A stretch of 64,000 nt of DNA from Paraburkholderia sp. BL9I2N2 (GCF_004339745.1 NZ_SMGP01000003.1:682001-746000), one strand, 5' to 3'; numbered from the stretch's first letter, positions 15,257 through 24,594 are shown. The notes: generated by a model from the sequence alone, not told the origin. Translations and numbers: made by a program.

Positions 15257-17368
15257 ATGAACGTAATTTCAAAATTGATGCGCCCGGCGAGCGTAGCGGT
15301 AATCGGAGCTTCGGCGGACGCAGCCAAGACTTCAGGGCGCCCGGTGGCTTACCTCCGGAAGCACGGCTTCGTCGGCGACATCTACCCTGTCAACCCGCGT
15401 TACGACTCGATCGGTGGCCTGCCCTGCTATCCCGATGTAGCGTCGTTGCCGCGTGCGCCCGATGTCGGTATCGTGCTGCTCGGGGCCGAGCGCGCCCACG
15501 TTGCGGTGCGGGATCTGGCGAGCCGCGGGACGAGCGCTGCAATCGTGCTGGCGAGTGGCTATGCAGAGATCGGCGAGGAAGGCGCCAGACGTCAGGCTCA
15601 ATTGATAGAGGCAGCAGGGTCCATGCGCCTGCTCGGCCCGAATACGATCGGGCTCGTCAACCTGACTGACCGCATCACGTTGTCGGCAAGCGGAGCGCTG
15701 GAGACTGACACTTTCACGGTCGGCGGCATCGGCGTGGTATCACAAAGCGGGGGGATTCTTGGCTCGCTGTTGTCGCGGGCGGCAGCACGCGGTATTGGCC
15801 TGTCAAAGCTGGTGTCGACGAGCAATGAAGCAGATCTCGACATGGCAGACTTCGTCGATTATCTGGTTGACGATGATTCGACTTCCGTTATCGCGCTCTA
15901 CATGGAAGGGCTACGTCATCCGGACCGGTTTCGCCGCGCCGCGCTAAGGGCGGCCGCGGCGGGCAAGCCGGTCGTCGTGTTCAAGATCGGGCGCTCGGAA
16001 TCAGGCGCGCGATCGGCGGTCTCGCATACGGGCGCGCTGGCCGGCTCGGACCGCATGTATGACGCGCTCTTCAGCCAGGTCGGCGTCATTCGTGCCCAGA
16101 CGTTTTCCGATTTGCTCGACATTCCTCATGCGCTCGCTACTCGTCGCAAGCTCTCCGGGCGACGGGTGGCGATTCTGACCTCGACCGGCGGTGCCGGCAC
16201 GCTCGTCGCCGATAGCCTTGGCATGGCGAACTTTGAGTCACCACCTCCTGACGAGGCAACAGCTGCCAGGCTGCGCGCGCTCCAGACCGGCGACCATGCA
16301 GTTCTCGACCGCAATCCGATTGACGTGACGCTTGCGGGTTTGCAGCCGGCTCTCCTGCGTGGTGCGATCGGCACGCTACTCGACAGTCCGACATACGACG
16401 CAGTCGTGGTTATCGTTGGATCGTCTGGTCTTGCGATGCCTGACCTGATGGCTGACGCGATCCGCGATTCGCTGCCAGGCAGTGACAAGCCCGTGATGGC
16501 GTTCGTGAGCCCGCACGCACCGGAGATCACGAAGTTGCTTAATGGGCAGGGAGTGCCGGCCTTCCCTTCGCCCGAAAGCGTGACGAGCGCGCTGGCTGCG
16601 ATGTGGCAACACGGCGAGTCCATGCAACGCGCCGTGAGTTTGAACGAACAACTCGCTGAAGCCGAAGTCAACGTGAGCGATCTACCCGCCGGATCACTAA
16701 ACGAGGCGCAGGCGAAAGAGCTTTTTGCCCGCTTTGGTGTGACAGCGGTGCGCGAGCGTGTCGTCACGAACGCGAATGAAGCCGAGAGCGCCGCTCGCGA
16801 GCTGGGTGACAAGGTCGTACTCAAACTGCTGTCGAACACGATCACCCACAAGAGCGATGTCGGCGGCGTAGTGGTTGGGGTCACTGCTGACTGCATCGGG
16901 GCTCGCCTGAACCGTATGCGGGACGACGTTGAAACCGCAACTGGCGTATCCGCGAATGCGTTTCTCGTTCAGGAAATGGTGGCCGGTGGAACGGAACTGA
17001 TTCTCGGCCTTCATCGAGACCCGTTGGGCACAGCATTGCTGCTCGGCATGGGCGGCGTCACAGCGGAACTGTTCAAGGACACGACGATGCGACTCCTTTC
17101 CGCCGAAGCGCCGCTGTCGCGCGCAGACGCGTTCGCGATGATCCACGAACTGAGAACGTGGCCCTTGCTAGACGGGTATCGTGGACGGCCGCGCGCTGAT
17201 ATCGACGCCCTCGTGACCGCAATCGTCGCCTTTGCACGAATGGCAGTGCGGCTTGGCGGGCGTATTGTCGAAGCAGAAATCAATCCGATCTTCGTGCTGC
17301 CTGCGGGCCAAGGCGTACGGGCGGCTGACGGCGTTGCCGTACTCGAATCGGAGGCTCACGATGGATGA
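15257..17368 (+). CDS. NDP-forming acyl-CoA synthetase (acetate--CoA ligase family)
   Basis: A 703-residue single-chain enzyme with the domain order CoA-binding Rossmann ('MRPASVAVIGASADAAKTSGRPVAYLRKHGFVGDIYPVNPR', residues 8-50), succinyl-CoA-ligase-like domains ('GGIGVVSQSGGILGSLLSRAAARGIGLSKLVSTSNEADL') and a C-terminal ATP-grasp ('KVVLKLLSNTITHKSDVGGVVVGV', 'FLVQEMVAGGTELILGLHRDPLGTALLLGMGGV'). The phospho-His is in 'SAVSHTGALAGSD'. It converts an acid, ATP and CoA to acyl-CoA, ADP and phosphate, supplying the hydratase upstream. GAAGGAG precedes the start. The end overlaps a 53-aa frame by 8 bp. Confidence 0.92.
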   Translation: MNVISKLMRPASVAVIGASADAAKTSGRPVAYLRKHGFVGDIYPVNPRYDSIGGLPCYPDVASLPRAPDVGIVLLGAERAHVAVRDLASRGTSAAIVLASGYAEIGEEGARRQAQLIEAAGSMRLLGPNTIGLVNLTDRITLSASGALETDTFTVGGIGVVSQSGGILGSLLSRAAARGIGLSKLVSTSNEADLDMADFVDYLVDDDSTSVIALYMEGLRHPDRFRRAALRAAAAGKPVVVFKIGRSESGARSAVSHTGALAGSDRMYDALFSQVGVIRAQTFSDLLDIPHALATRRKLSGRRVAILTSTGGAGTLVADSLGMANFESPPPDEATAARLRALQTGDHAVLDRNPIDVTLAGLQPALLRGAIGTLLDSPTYDAVVVIVGSSGLAMPDLMADAIRDSLPGSDKPVMAFVSPHAPEITKLLNGQGVPAFPSPESVTSALAAMWQHGESMQRAVSLNEQLAEAEVNVSDLPAGSLNEAQAKELFARFGVTAVRERVVTNANEAESAARELGDKVVLKLLSNTITHKSDVGGVVVGVTADCIGARLNRMRDDVETATGVSANAFLVQEMVAGGTELILGLHRDPLGTALLLGMGGVTAELFKDTTMRLLSAEAPLSRADAFAMIHELRTWPLLDGYRGRPRADIDALVTAIVAFARMAVRLGGRIVEAEINPIFVLPAGQGVRAADGVAVLESEAHDG

Positions 17369-17522
17369 CGATGCTCTGGTCACACTCGACGAAACATCCC
17401 CGCTCGCCTACTTTGCGCGTGCCGAGAGCGAGGTGGCAAATCCCACCCACATCGACCTCTCGATTGCAAGTGTCGTAGAGTCGATCGCCGTGATCGGGGT
17501 AGGTGCGCGCGTCTACCGGTAA
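17361..17522 (+). CDS. Short overlapping frame, 53 aa
   Basis: Begins within the last codons of the acyl-CoA synthetase gene (ATGGATGA overlap) with GGAGG 6-10 bp upstream, so translational coupling is likely. The product, MDDDALVTLDETSPLAYFAR followed by AESEVANPTHIDLSIASVVES and a short tail, has no recognised family. Given the coupling and short length, it may be the surviving N-terminus of a longer third enzyme of the operon cut off by a rearrangement. Confidence 0.4.
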   Translation: MDDDALVTLDETSPLAYFARAESEVANPTHIDLSIASVVESIAVIGVGARVYR

Positions 17523-17625
17523 CCAGGAAGCAAGAGCGTGAGAATGTGGCTAAGCAGAAGCCTGGTCTCGGCAACTGTCTGCAAGATTGCAATTCAAGAT
17601 TTGCCTCAGTGCTTGGTAGATCGTA

Positions 17626-17648
17626 GTTGTATCCCTTTCGGATACAAC
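17626..17648. promoter_or_regulatory. Operator-like inverted repeat
   Basis: GTTGTATCC-CTTTC-GGATACAAC: perfect 9-bp arms around a 5-bp spacer, about 145-165 bp upstream of the FAD oxidoreductase start. It could alternatively form a stem-loop ending the preceding operon, but no T-run follows. Confidence 0.55.
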
Positions 17649-17790
17649 AGGATCGTCCTATCAGCGAAGCAATGGAAGATACGAAAATCCTAGCCACGAT
17701 CTGCGGATGGCGAAATCGCGCTTCAGCTGCGCATTTCCGAAGGTCTTGACTGCGGTAACCTACCGAGAAGCGGCAACCAACGGCTATGAA

Positions 17791-19119
17791 ATGCTAAGGA
17801 TCGACGAAGTCACGAATAGCGAAGGTTTCGCCGAGCGATGCGATGTCGCGATAATAGGCGGCGGCATTGTTGGCGTCAGCACCGCGTATGAACTGGCGCG
17901 ACGCGGCCTCCAGGTGGCTCTGCTCGAAAAGGGCGTCATTGGTTGCGAGCAGTCGGGCCGCAATTGGGGCTGGGTGCGTCAGCAGAACCGCGACCTCCAT
18001 GAGTTGCCGCTCGCGATGCAGAGCCTCAAGCGCTGGAGCGAACTAAGCGAAGAACTGGGCGAGGACATTGGGTTTCGTAAGGCGGGCATCCTGTACGGCA
18101 CGGAGCATGAATCTGACATCGCGCAATGGGAGTCGTGGCTTGCCCGCGCCCGGGAAGTCGGCTTTAACAGCGAGATCCTCAGTGCGCGCGAACTGGCAGT
18201 GCGCATTCCGTCCGGACGTGCGAAGTGGGCTGGAGGGCTGTGGTCGGCCACGGACGGCCGCGCCGAGCCGTCGAAAGCCGCGCCTTCGATTGCTCGCGGC
18301 GCGCAAGGTCTCGGCGCGATGGTGTATCAGAACTGCGCGGTACGAAGTCTCGACATGAGCGCGGGGCGTGTCTCTGGCGTCTGGACGGAGCGCGGCCGGC
18401 TCGCAGCCGACACCGTCGTTCTCGCGGGAGGCGCCTGGAGCGCGTTGTTCTGCCAGCATCACGGCATCGACCTGCCATCCATCAACGTGATGGGAACGGC
18501 GTTGCGAACCGCTGAGGCGCCGGGGGTTATCGAAGGCTGTTTCTCCGGGCCTAACTTCGCGCTGAGGCGACGGTTGGACGGCGGCTATACGATCGCGGTT
18601 CCCGGCCACGGACGTGTGGAGCTCGCGCCACAAAACCTGCGGCATTCGGTGAAGTTCCGCACCATGTTCCGCAGCAAGCTGAAGAAAAAACTGAAGATTC
18701 GCGTCGGTGCCAGCTTCTTCCACGGACCGGAGGCAAGCGCGACCTGGCGCGACGATGACGTCTCGCCGTTCGAAGGAACACGGGTGCTGGATCCCCGGCC
18801 TGATACCGAATGGCTCGAACGTGCGCTGCAAAACGTGGCCAGCGTGTTTCCCGAACTGTCGGGCTTGCGGATCGCTCACGCGTGGGCGGGCGCGATCGAC
18901 ACGACGCCGGACCTCGTTCCCGTCATCTCGAAGGTTAATGCGAAACCCGGTCTCGTGATCGCATCCGGCTTCAGCGGACACGGCTTTGGACTAGGACCAG
19001 GCGCAGGGGTGCTCGTGAGCCGGTTGGTAATGGACGAGGCGCCGCAGTTTGACATTAGTCCCTACAGACTGGCCCGCTTTTCCGACGGAACGAAACTGAG
19101 CAGCCCCGAAATGATGTGA
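17791..19119 (+). CDS. FAD-dependent oxidoreductase (DAO/DadA-like)
   Basis: About 442 residues. The dinucleotide-binding motif 'CDVAIIGGGIVGVSTAYELARRGLQVALLEKG' is at about residues 14-45. 'GCEQSGRNWGWVRQQNRD' is typical of the DadA/glycine-oxidase subgroup, and the C-terminal FAD contact 'HAWAGAIDTTPDLVPVISKVNAKPGLVIASGFSGHGFGLGPGAGVLVSRL' is complete. Members oxidise amines or D-amino acids to imines. The start is uncertain: 17791 gives the usual family length; an in-frame ATG at 17707 would add 28 residues. It is monocistronic, with an operator-like palindrome upstream and a ruined LysR gene downstream on the other strand. Confidence 0.87.
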   Translation: MLRIDEVTNSEGFAERCDVAIIGGGIVGVSTAYELARRGLQVALLEKGVIGCEQSGRNWGWVRQQNRDLHELPLAMQSLKRWSELSEELGEDIGFRKAGILYGTEHESDIAQWESWLARAREVGFNSEILSARELAVRIPSGRAKWAGGLWSATDGRAEPSKAAPSIARGAQGLGAMVYQNCAVRSLDMSAGRVSGVWTERGRLAADTVVLAGGAWSALFCQHHGIDLPSINVMGTALRTAEAPGVIEGCFSGPNFALRRRLDGGYTIAVPGHGRVELAPQNLRHSVKFRTMFRSKLKKKLKIRVGASFFHGPEASATWRDDDVSPFEGTRVLDPRPDTEWLERALQNVASVFPELSGLRIAHAWAGAIDTTPDLVPVISKVNAKPGLVIASGFSGHGFGLGPGAGVLVSRLVMDEAPQFDISPYRLARFSDGTKLSSPEMM

Positions 19120-19263
19120 GTCGAGGCCGCGGGCAAACTATCGCGGCAGCCCACTTCGGGAGATTGAACCTCCAGTGCGATTCAACCGTATTGACTAACG
19201 GCCGTTGCAATTCGAAAAGCGGCCGGAGATCTTGATCGACCTCGTATCACGCGTGGCGGGCCT
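19120..19263. other. Short intergenic segment
   Basis: No gene; it separates the FAD oxidoreductase from a LysR remnant. Confidence 0.5.
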
Positions 19264-19745
19264 TCACGCTTTTTTGCCTTTGAGTGAGACGGAGCGCTTG
19301 CTGGTACCCTTTGAGAAGCGATGACGATTGCCAAGGAGTTCGACCAGCCGTGTCTCGCATTCGGAAAACGAGTACCCGCGCCGCTGCGAGATCATGAACG
19401 TGAGGGCGCGCATGTGCCATGCGCGCCGTTGGAGTTCGACAAGTGTTCCGTTCGCGAGGTCTTCCGCAACACATGATGCGGCATGTGCCCCCAGCATAAG
19501 CTGCCCCTTACAAATCGTGCTTCGCGCCGAGGTCATTCACCAGCCACTGGCGTTCACCGGCGACCCCGTGTTGTGTCTTTTCCGCATCGGGCTGATTGTC
19601 GTTACGACGAGCTGGATGGGCCGGGCAAATTCCTCCCTCGGGATCGGCCGGAAGTACGCGTGCGCACAAACTGCCGGAAAGCTGCCATCGAGAATTCGAA
19701 CATCCTCTCGGCGACACCGTCATCGAACTGGTGCAATCGGCCATG
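19264..19745 (-). pseudogene. LysR-type regulator, C-terminal remnant
   Basis: The minus strand encodes the end of a LysR effector-binding domain split over two frames. 'GERQWLVNDLGAKHDL' ends at a stop, and then in another frame 'HAASCVAEDLANGTLVELQRRAWHMRALTFMISQRRGYSFSECETRLVELL' follows the usual 'VAxDLAxGxLVxL...' ending of such proteins. The DNA-binding N-terminus is missing. It may once have regulated the adjacent FAD oxidoreductase or fumarase. Confidence 0.6.
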
Positions 19746-19914
19746 AAGAGACTTACGTCAGTGTCGTCGGTGCGTCCACTGTCGCGCTCATAACCACCGT
19801 TCGCAAGTGAATGTTGCTGGAGACCCCATTTCTGCGGTCAAGCAACAGCGTTAATGATCCGCTACCCATAGTGATGGAGTTGGCCGGGAAGGACCGCCCG
19901 AGGGCGTGAGACAG
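19746..19914. other. Intergenic segment next to the LysR remnant
   Basis: No supported gene; probably further decayed sequence of the regulator. Confidence 0.35.
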
Positions 19915-21315
19915 CTAGAGCCGCCCGCCTCGAGCGAGCATGGCTGGATCAACCAGCCGATCGTACTCGTCGCCGTCAATAAAACCGAGCGCGATTGCTG
20001 CCGCACGCGGCGTGATCCGATCCTCCAAGGCTGTTGCCGTGATCTGCGCAACTTGGTCATATCCGAGTATTGGATTTAGTGCCGTTACTGCGAGCAGTGC
20101 CTGGTCCACATTCTTGACAAGACGTTCACGATCAACTTCAATTCCGCAAACGAGTCGCCGTGAAAATACGCGGACGGAGTCGGCGATAACGCGCAGCGAC
20201 TGCAGCAGATTGTAGATCAACACCGGCTTTGCGACATTCAATTCGAAGTTGCCGGATGCGCCAGCGAGCGTGATCGTTTGGTGATTGCCGATTACCTGAA
20301 AACACCCCTGCACAAGAACCTCCGCAATCGTGGGATTACGCTTGCCGGGCATGATCGAAGAAGTCAGCCCGTCGTCGGGGATCAGCAATTCGCCAAGCCC
20401 GCAACGGGGACCGGACCCAAGAAATCGTATGTCGTTCGCTATCTTCAGCAGCGAGGTAGCAATTGTGTTTAGCGCACCCGAGGCCTCCACCAAAGCGTCG
20501 TGTGCCGCCATCCCTTCGAATTTGTGCGGATTGGGAGCGAACGCCAGTCCGGTTGCCTCCGCGAGCGTCGCGCAAAAGAAGCTGTCGAAGTCCCGGGGCG
20601 CGTTCAATCCCGTGCCGGCTGCCGTGCCGCCCTGAGGGACGGTCAAGAGTCGCGGCAACGCACCGTCGACGCGCGCAAGAGCATTGGAGATCTGGTGCTC
20701 GAACGTCGCGAACGTTTGGCCCATCGTCATCGGCACCGCGTCCATCAGGTGCGTACGGGCGATTTTTACTACGCTGGCAAATGCATGGCTACGCTCCGCG
20801 AGCGCCGAACGCAGTTCATCTAGCGCGGGTCGCAAGCGTCCCGTCATCTCGATCGCGGCCGCTACGTGCATCACCGTCGGGAAGCTGTCGTTCGACGATT
20901 GCGACGCGTTGACGTGATCGTTCGGATGGACGGGCGCCTTGGTCCCAAGCGGGCGCCCGAGTAGCTCGTTCGCCCGATTCGCAATGACCTCGTTCGCGTT
21001 CATATTGGTCTGTGTCCCCGACCCCGTTTGCCATATCGTGAGCGGGAAATGGTCGTCCCATAGCCCTTCATGCAGTTCAAGAGCGGCCGTCTCGATCGCC
21101 GAGGCAAGCACCGGAGCGAGCACGCCGCACTGCACGTTGGCGCGTGCGGCAGCGAACTTTTGCAAACCGAAGGTGCGCACTAATACCGCCGGGAAACGCT
21201 CTTCGCCTATTTCGAATACGCCAAGTGCTCGTTGAGTCTGCGCTCCCCAGTACCGATCCGAACGAATTTCGACAGTGCCAAAGGCATCCTGCTCAGTCCG
21301 TGTTGCTGCCGTCAT
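19915..21315 (-). CDS. fumC: Class II fumarate hydratase
   Basis: A 466-residue enzyme of normal FumC length. Motifs: 'YWGAQTQRALGVFEIG' near the N-terminus, 'IWQTGSGTQTNMNANEVIANRA' (substrate site), 'HPNDHVNASQSSNDSFPT' and the superfamily signature 'SSIMPGKRNP' in the mobile active-site loop; the 'GTAAGTGLNAP' segment is also present. It interconverts fumarate and L-malate without an iron-sulfur cluster. GGGAG lies before the start. It is on the same strand as a dicarboxylate symporter and a related lyase, so here it probably feeds fumarate released by the lyase into the citric acid cycle rather than being the housekeeping copy. Confidence 0.93.
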   Translation of the reverse strand: MTAATRTEQDAFGTVEIRSDRYWGAQTQRALGVFEIGEERFPAVLVRTFGLQKFAAARANVQCGVLAPVLASAIETAALELHEGLWDDHFPLTIWQTGSGTQTNMNANEVIANRANELLGRPLGTKAPVHPNDHVNASQSSNDSFPTVMHVAAAIEMTGRLRPALDELRSALAERSHAFASVVKIARTHLMDAVPMTMGQTFATFEHQISNALARVDGALPRLLTVPQGGTAAGTGLNAPRDFDSFFCATLAEATGLAFAPNPHKFEGMAAHDALVEASGALNTIATSLLKIANDIRFLGSGPRCGLGELLIPDDGLTSSIMPGKRNPTIAEVLVQGCFQVIGNHQTITLAGASGNFELNVAKPVLIYNLLQSLRVIADSVRVFSRRLVCGIEVDRERLVKNVDQALLAVTALNPILGYDQVAQITATALEDRITPRAAAIALGFIDGDEYDRLVDPAMLARGGRL

Positions 21316-21621
21316 GGTGATACTCCCAATGGTCGTGATGGTGCCTGTTTATGATGCAGCTTGATGCGGTCAGCCGCGATGGCGACTAGCGTTTGAATAC
21401 TTTGAACAGTAAGTCTTCGCGCCACTGTTAGGCTGGGCCGACTCACGTCACGCGTGCCACTGCGCCCTGCGTCTGCTGTCGCGATCAACGGTTAGCCGAG
21501 GCGCCTTTCGGCCAGACTGATCGAGCGAATACCGTTTCAATACCGTTGCCCTGAATCTGCCATCTGAGCAACGCGGCGCTCACGATTGGGAACAGCGCGC
21601 GTGGGCGGTCGGTCAATCGAA
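21316..21621. other. Intergenic tract between dctA-like and fumC
   Basis: About 300 bp. A minus-strand frame ending at 21485 is only the out-of-frame tail of the symporter. A promoter for fumC is expected here but was not identified. Confidence 0.4.
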
Positions 21622-23037
21622 TCACGGTGTGTTGCCGGCGCTTTTCAAAGGAATCCCGGCAGGGTGCGGATTCGCGTCGTTCATGTCCTCGGGCAGCAAG
21701 TTGCCGTCGGCAAGACGCTCGTCGGCCCGTGCGGTGTCCGGATAGCGCTCCGGATAAAAGTGCCGCTCGGCAATTTGCGCGTCGAACGTGCGCGACCACT
21801 TCGCGATCACGACCGTGGCGAGGCTGTTGCCGATCGTGTTGCAGGTGGCGATCGCCATCGACATGAAGCGGTACACGCCGAAGATGATTGCTACGCCTTC
21901 GACGGGCAGAATGCCGGTCGAAGCAACCGTCGCCGCGAACACCACGAACGATCCCCCCGACACCGTGGCCGCGCCCTTGGACGTGAGCAGCATCAGCAAT
22001 AGCAGCCCTATCTGATGCTCCAGCGTGATCGGTACGCCGTACGCGTGGGCAATGAACAGCACACCCATCGACATGAAGAGCGATGTGCCGTCGAGATTGA
22101 ACGCATAGCCGGTAGGCAGCACGAGACCGACCGTCTGCTTCGCGCAGCCGAGTCGTTCAAGCTTGATCAAAAGGCGCGGCAGTGCACTCTCGGAAGAAGC
22201 GGTCCCGAGCACGATGAAGATCTCATCCTTGATGTAGCGCAGGAAGCGCCACAGACTGAAACCTGCGAGCTTCGCGATGATTCCCATGACAACGACGATG
22301 AACAGGATCACGACCGCATAGAAGCTCAAAACGAGCTGGGCAAGCGCAATCAGCACAGCAGTACCGTTGCTGCCCACCGAGTAAGCGACCGCGCCGAAGG
22401 TACCAAGCGGGGCCAGCTTCATGACCAGGTTGATAAACGAGAACAGGACTTCCGAAACCAGGTCGAGTCCCTCGTTGATCCTGACGCGGCGGCGTTCAGG
22501 AATCGCAAGTATGCCGATACCCACCATGACGGCCAGCACCACCACCTGCAGCAGTTCCCCCTTCACGAAAGCGCCGATAAAGTTGTCCGGCACGATGTGC
22601 ATGACAAACGCGACGAAGCCGTGTGAGTCCATCTTTGCAACCACCGGCGGTGCTGCTCCAACGGCGACGGCCGTCATGCCTTTTCCGGTTTGCAGCAGGT
22701 TGCCCGCCAGCAGGCCGACCATCAACGCAATGGTCGATACCACTTCGAAATAGACAATCGAGCGCCATCCTACGCGGCCCGCGCTTTTGACGTCACCGGC
22801 CGATGCGATGCCATGCACGATGGTCAGAAACACCAGCGGCGCGACACCGGCCTTGATAAGCGACAGGAAGATGTCGCCCAGTACCTTAAGCTGTCCACCC
22901 ACCTTCGGAAAAATCAGCCCGACGGCAATTCCGAGAATCAGCCCGACCAGAACCTGCATGCCGAGCTTGCGGTACCACGGCAGCTTTCTGGGCGGCGGCA
23001 CGTTCGGCGTTTCGTTTGATGCGATCTCGTTGTTCAT
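21622..23037 (-). CDS. dctA: Dicarboxylate/amino acid:cation symporter (DctA-like)
   Basis: A 471-residue inner-membrane protein of the DAACS family. The N-terminal cytoplasmic part leads into 'WYRKLGMQVLVGLILGIAVGLIFP', followed by eight transmembrane segments and two re-entrant loops. 'IVLGTASSESALPRLLIKLERLG' is the serine-rich HP1 loop, 'PTGYAFNLDGTSLFMSMGVLFIAHAYG' the TM7 substrate/sodium motif, and 'SKGAATVSGGSFVVFAATV' is HP2. It imports C4-dicarboxylates such as succinate, fumarate and malate, or aspartate-like compounds. It sits between a fumarase and a fumarase-superfamily lyase. The C-terminal 45 residues are charged and cytoplasmic. Confidence 0.9.
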   Translation of the reverse strand: MNNEIASNETPNVPPPRKLPWYRKLGMQVLVGLILGIAVGLIFPKVGGQLKVLGDIFLSLIKAGVAPLVFLTIVHGIASAGDVKSAGRVGWRSIVYFEVVSTIALMVGLLAGNLLQTGKGMTAVAVGAAPPVVAKMDSHGFVAFVMHIVPDNFIGAFVKGELLQVVVLAVMVGIGILAIPERRRVRINEGLDLVSEVLFSFINLVMKLAPLGTFGAVAYSVGSNGTAVLIALAQLVLSFYAVVILFIVVVMGIIAKLAGFSLWRFLRYIKDEIFIVLGTASSESALPRLLIKLERLGCAKQTVGLVLPTGYAFNLDGTSLFMSMGVLFIAHAYGVPITLEHQIGLLLLMLLTSKGAATVSGGSFVVFAATVASTGILPVEGVAIIFGVYRFMSMAIATCNTIGNSLATVVIAKWSRTFDAQIAERHFYPERYPDTARADERLADGNLLPEDMNDANPHPAGIPLKSAGNTP

Positions 23038-23063
23038 GATGTGTGCTTCTCCACGTCTTTCAC

Positions 23064-24434
23064 TCAGATGCCGCTGGACAATTCGACGGCGCGATCAACC
23101 ATTTGCGGCGCGAGGCCAAGATAGTTGGCTGGATCGGTCATCCGGTCGATCGCCGCGCGGTCGAAGTGCGTCGTGACGTCGGGCAGCGCCGCGAGCGCGT
23201 CGGCGAGCGTGCCGCCTTGCTCGTTGACGGTACGGCATGCGTCGTAGACGATATCGTGAGCCTGCTGGCGGCCGGTGAACGGCGCCATGCCCATCATGAC
23301 CGCCTCCGCGACGATCAACCCTCTGGTGATACCCAAGTTGTGCTTCATGCGTTCGGTGTCGACGATCAATCCCCCGAGCGCGAACTTCGCCTGATGCAGC
23401 GCGCCAGCCGAAAGGATGAAGCTCTCGGGAATCGCGATCCATTCCGCGTGCCACGGACCCGTGGCCCGCTCGAAATCCTGGATCATCGCGTCGACCATCA
23501 GACCCGCGTGCTGACGCACTGCTTTCGCTGCGGCAAGCATCAGTTCGCTGGAAATCGGGTTGCGCTTTTGCGGCATGGTGCTGCTCGCTCCGCGTCCCTT
23601 GACGAACGGCTCGTACACTTCAGCGAACTCCGTCGACGCCATGATCATAATGTCGAGCGCGATCTTGCCGAGTGAGCCAGTCACGAGTGCGAGCAGGTTC
23701 ACCGCTTCGGCGAAACCATCGCGCGCCACGTGCCACGTGGTTGCAGGCACTCCTAGCTTCAGTTCACCAGCGAGTGCCTTCTGAACCTCGAAACCCTTGT
23801 CGCCAAGCGAGGCCAGCGTGCCCGCGGCGCCCGCGAACTGAACGACAGCCACCCTCGGGCGCAGCTCCGCGAGGCGTTGCTGATGCCGGTCGAACATCGC
23901 CAGCCAGATCGCGACCTTGTAGCCAAACGTCACGGGCAGCGCCTGCTGAAGATGAGTCCGGCCCGCCATTGGTGTATCGCGGTGTTTCTTTGCAAGATCG
24001 ACCAGAATCGTGCGCAGCTCGCGTATGTCGCTGTCGATCACGTCGAGCGCATCGCGCACTTGCAGCGAGACCGCCGTATCCATGATGTCCTGTGTCGTCG
24101 CGCCCCAATGCACGTAGCGGCCCGCGTCGCCGCACATGCCGACGAGCTGGTGAACCAGCGGCAGAATCGGATAACCCACGATATCTGTCTCCTCACGCAT
24201 GTGATCGAAATCGATGCGCTCGATCGTCGATTCACGGGCGATCACTTCCGCCGCGTCGGCCGGAATCACGCCGACGCGCGCTTCAGCCCTGGCCAGCGCC
24301 ACTTCCACGTCGATGTAGCGCTGCACGAGGGCGTAGTCGGAGAACAGTTCACGCATCTTCGCCGTGCCGAAGGCGTCGCGGAACAGGATTGAATCGACCA
24401 CAGTGCTGGCCATAGGGACATTGCGACTCGTCAT
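23064..24434 (-). CDS. Fumarase/aspartase-superfamily lyase (adenylosuccinate lyase/PcaB-like)
   Basis: A 456-residue protein with the superfamily's three conserved regions: 'YVHWGATTQDIMDTA', 'GRTHLQQALPVTFGYKVAIWLAMFDRHQQRL' and the catalytic loop 'GASSTMPQKRNPISSELML'. It is most like adenylosuccinate lyase, 3-carboxymuconate cycloisomerase and EDDS lyase. Such enzymes release fumarate by beta-elimination from substituted succinates, or cycloisomerise carboxymuconate. Context with a C4-dicarboxylate-type symporter and a fumarase favours fumarate release. GAGGA precedes the start. The gene heads the minus-strand cluster and diverges from the GntR regulator over a double operator; no other protocatechuate genes are present, which argues against PcaB. 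Confidence 0.85.
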   Translation of the reverse strand: MTSRNVPMASTVVDSILFRDAFGTAKMRELFSDYALVQRYIDVEVALARAEARVGVIPADAAEVIARESTIERIDFDHMREETDIVGYPILPLVHQLVGMCGDAGRYVHWGATTQDIMDTAVSLQVRDALDVIDSDIRELRTILVDLAKKHRDTPMAGRTHLQQALPVTFGYKVAIWLAMFDRHQQRLAELRPRVAVVQFAGAAGTLASLGDKGFEVQKALAGELKLGVPATTWHVARDGFAEAVNLLALVTGSLGKIALDIMIMASTEFAEVYEPFVKGRGASSTMPQKRNPISSELMLAAAKAVRQHAGLMVDAMIQDFERATGPWHAEWIAIPESFILSAGALHQAKFALGGLIVDTERMKHNLGITRGLIVAEAVMMGMAPFTGRQQAHDIVYDACRTVNEQGGTLADALAALPDVTTHFDRAAIDRMTDPANYLGLAPQMVDRAVELSSGI

Positions 24435-24499
24435 GACATCCTCTTGAAAGTGCCGGAAAGCGGCTTAAAAGGGCCGGTACCATTCGCAGAAGCAACGAT

Positions 24500-24535
24500 A
24501 TGTCCGGACATAATTAAATTAATATGTTCGGACAT
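24500..24535. promoter_or_regulatory. Double palindromic operator of the GntR regulator
   Basis: ATGTCCGGACAT (perfect palindrome, 24500-24511) and ATGTTCGGACAT (one mismatch, 24524-24535), with centres 24 bp apart and an AT-rich linker between, in the 160-bp divergent region. The arrangement is as expected for autoregulation and control of the lyase cluster by the adjacent GntR protein. Confidence 0.75.
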
Positions 24536-24594
24536 GTTGAGCAAGCTATGATTTACCCTAGCCCCTGATAAATCGATTGCATCGCGACCCAAAA

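Noticed and set aside
23064..24434. Naming the lyase pcaB
   Set aside because: No other protocatechuate-pathway genes adjoin; context with dctA-like and fumC favours another substrate.
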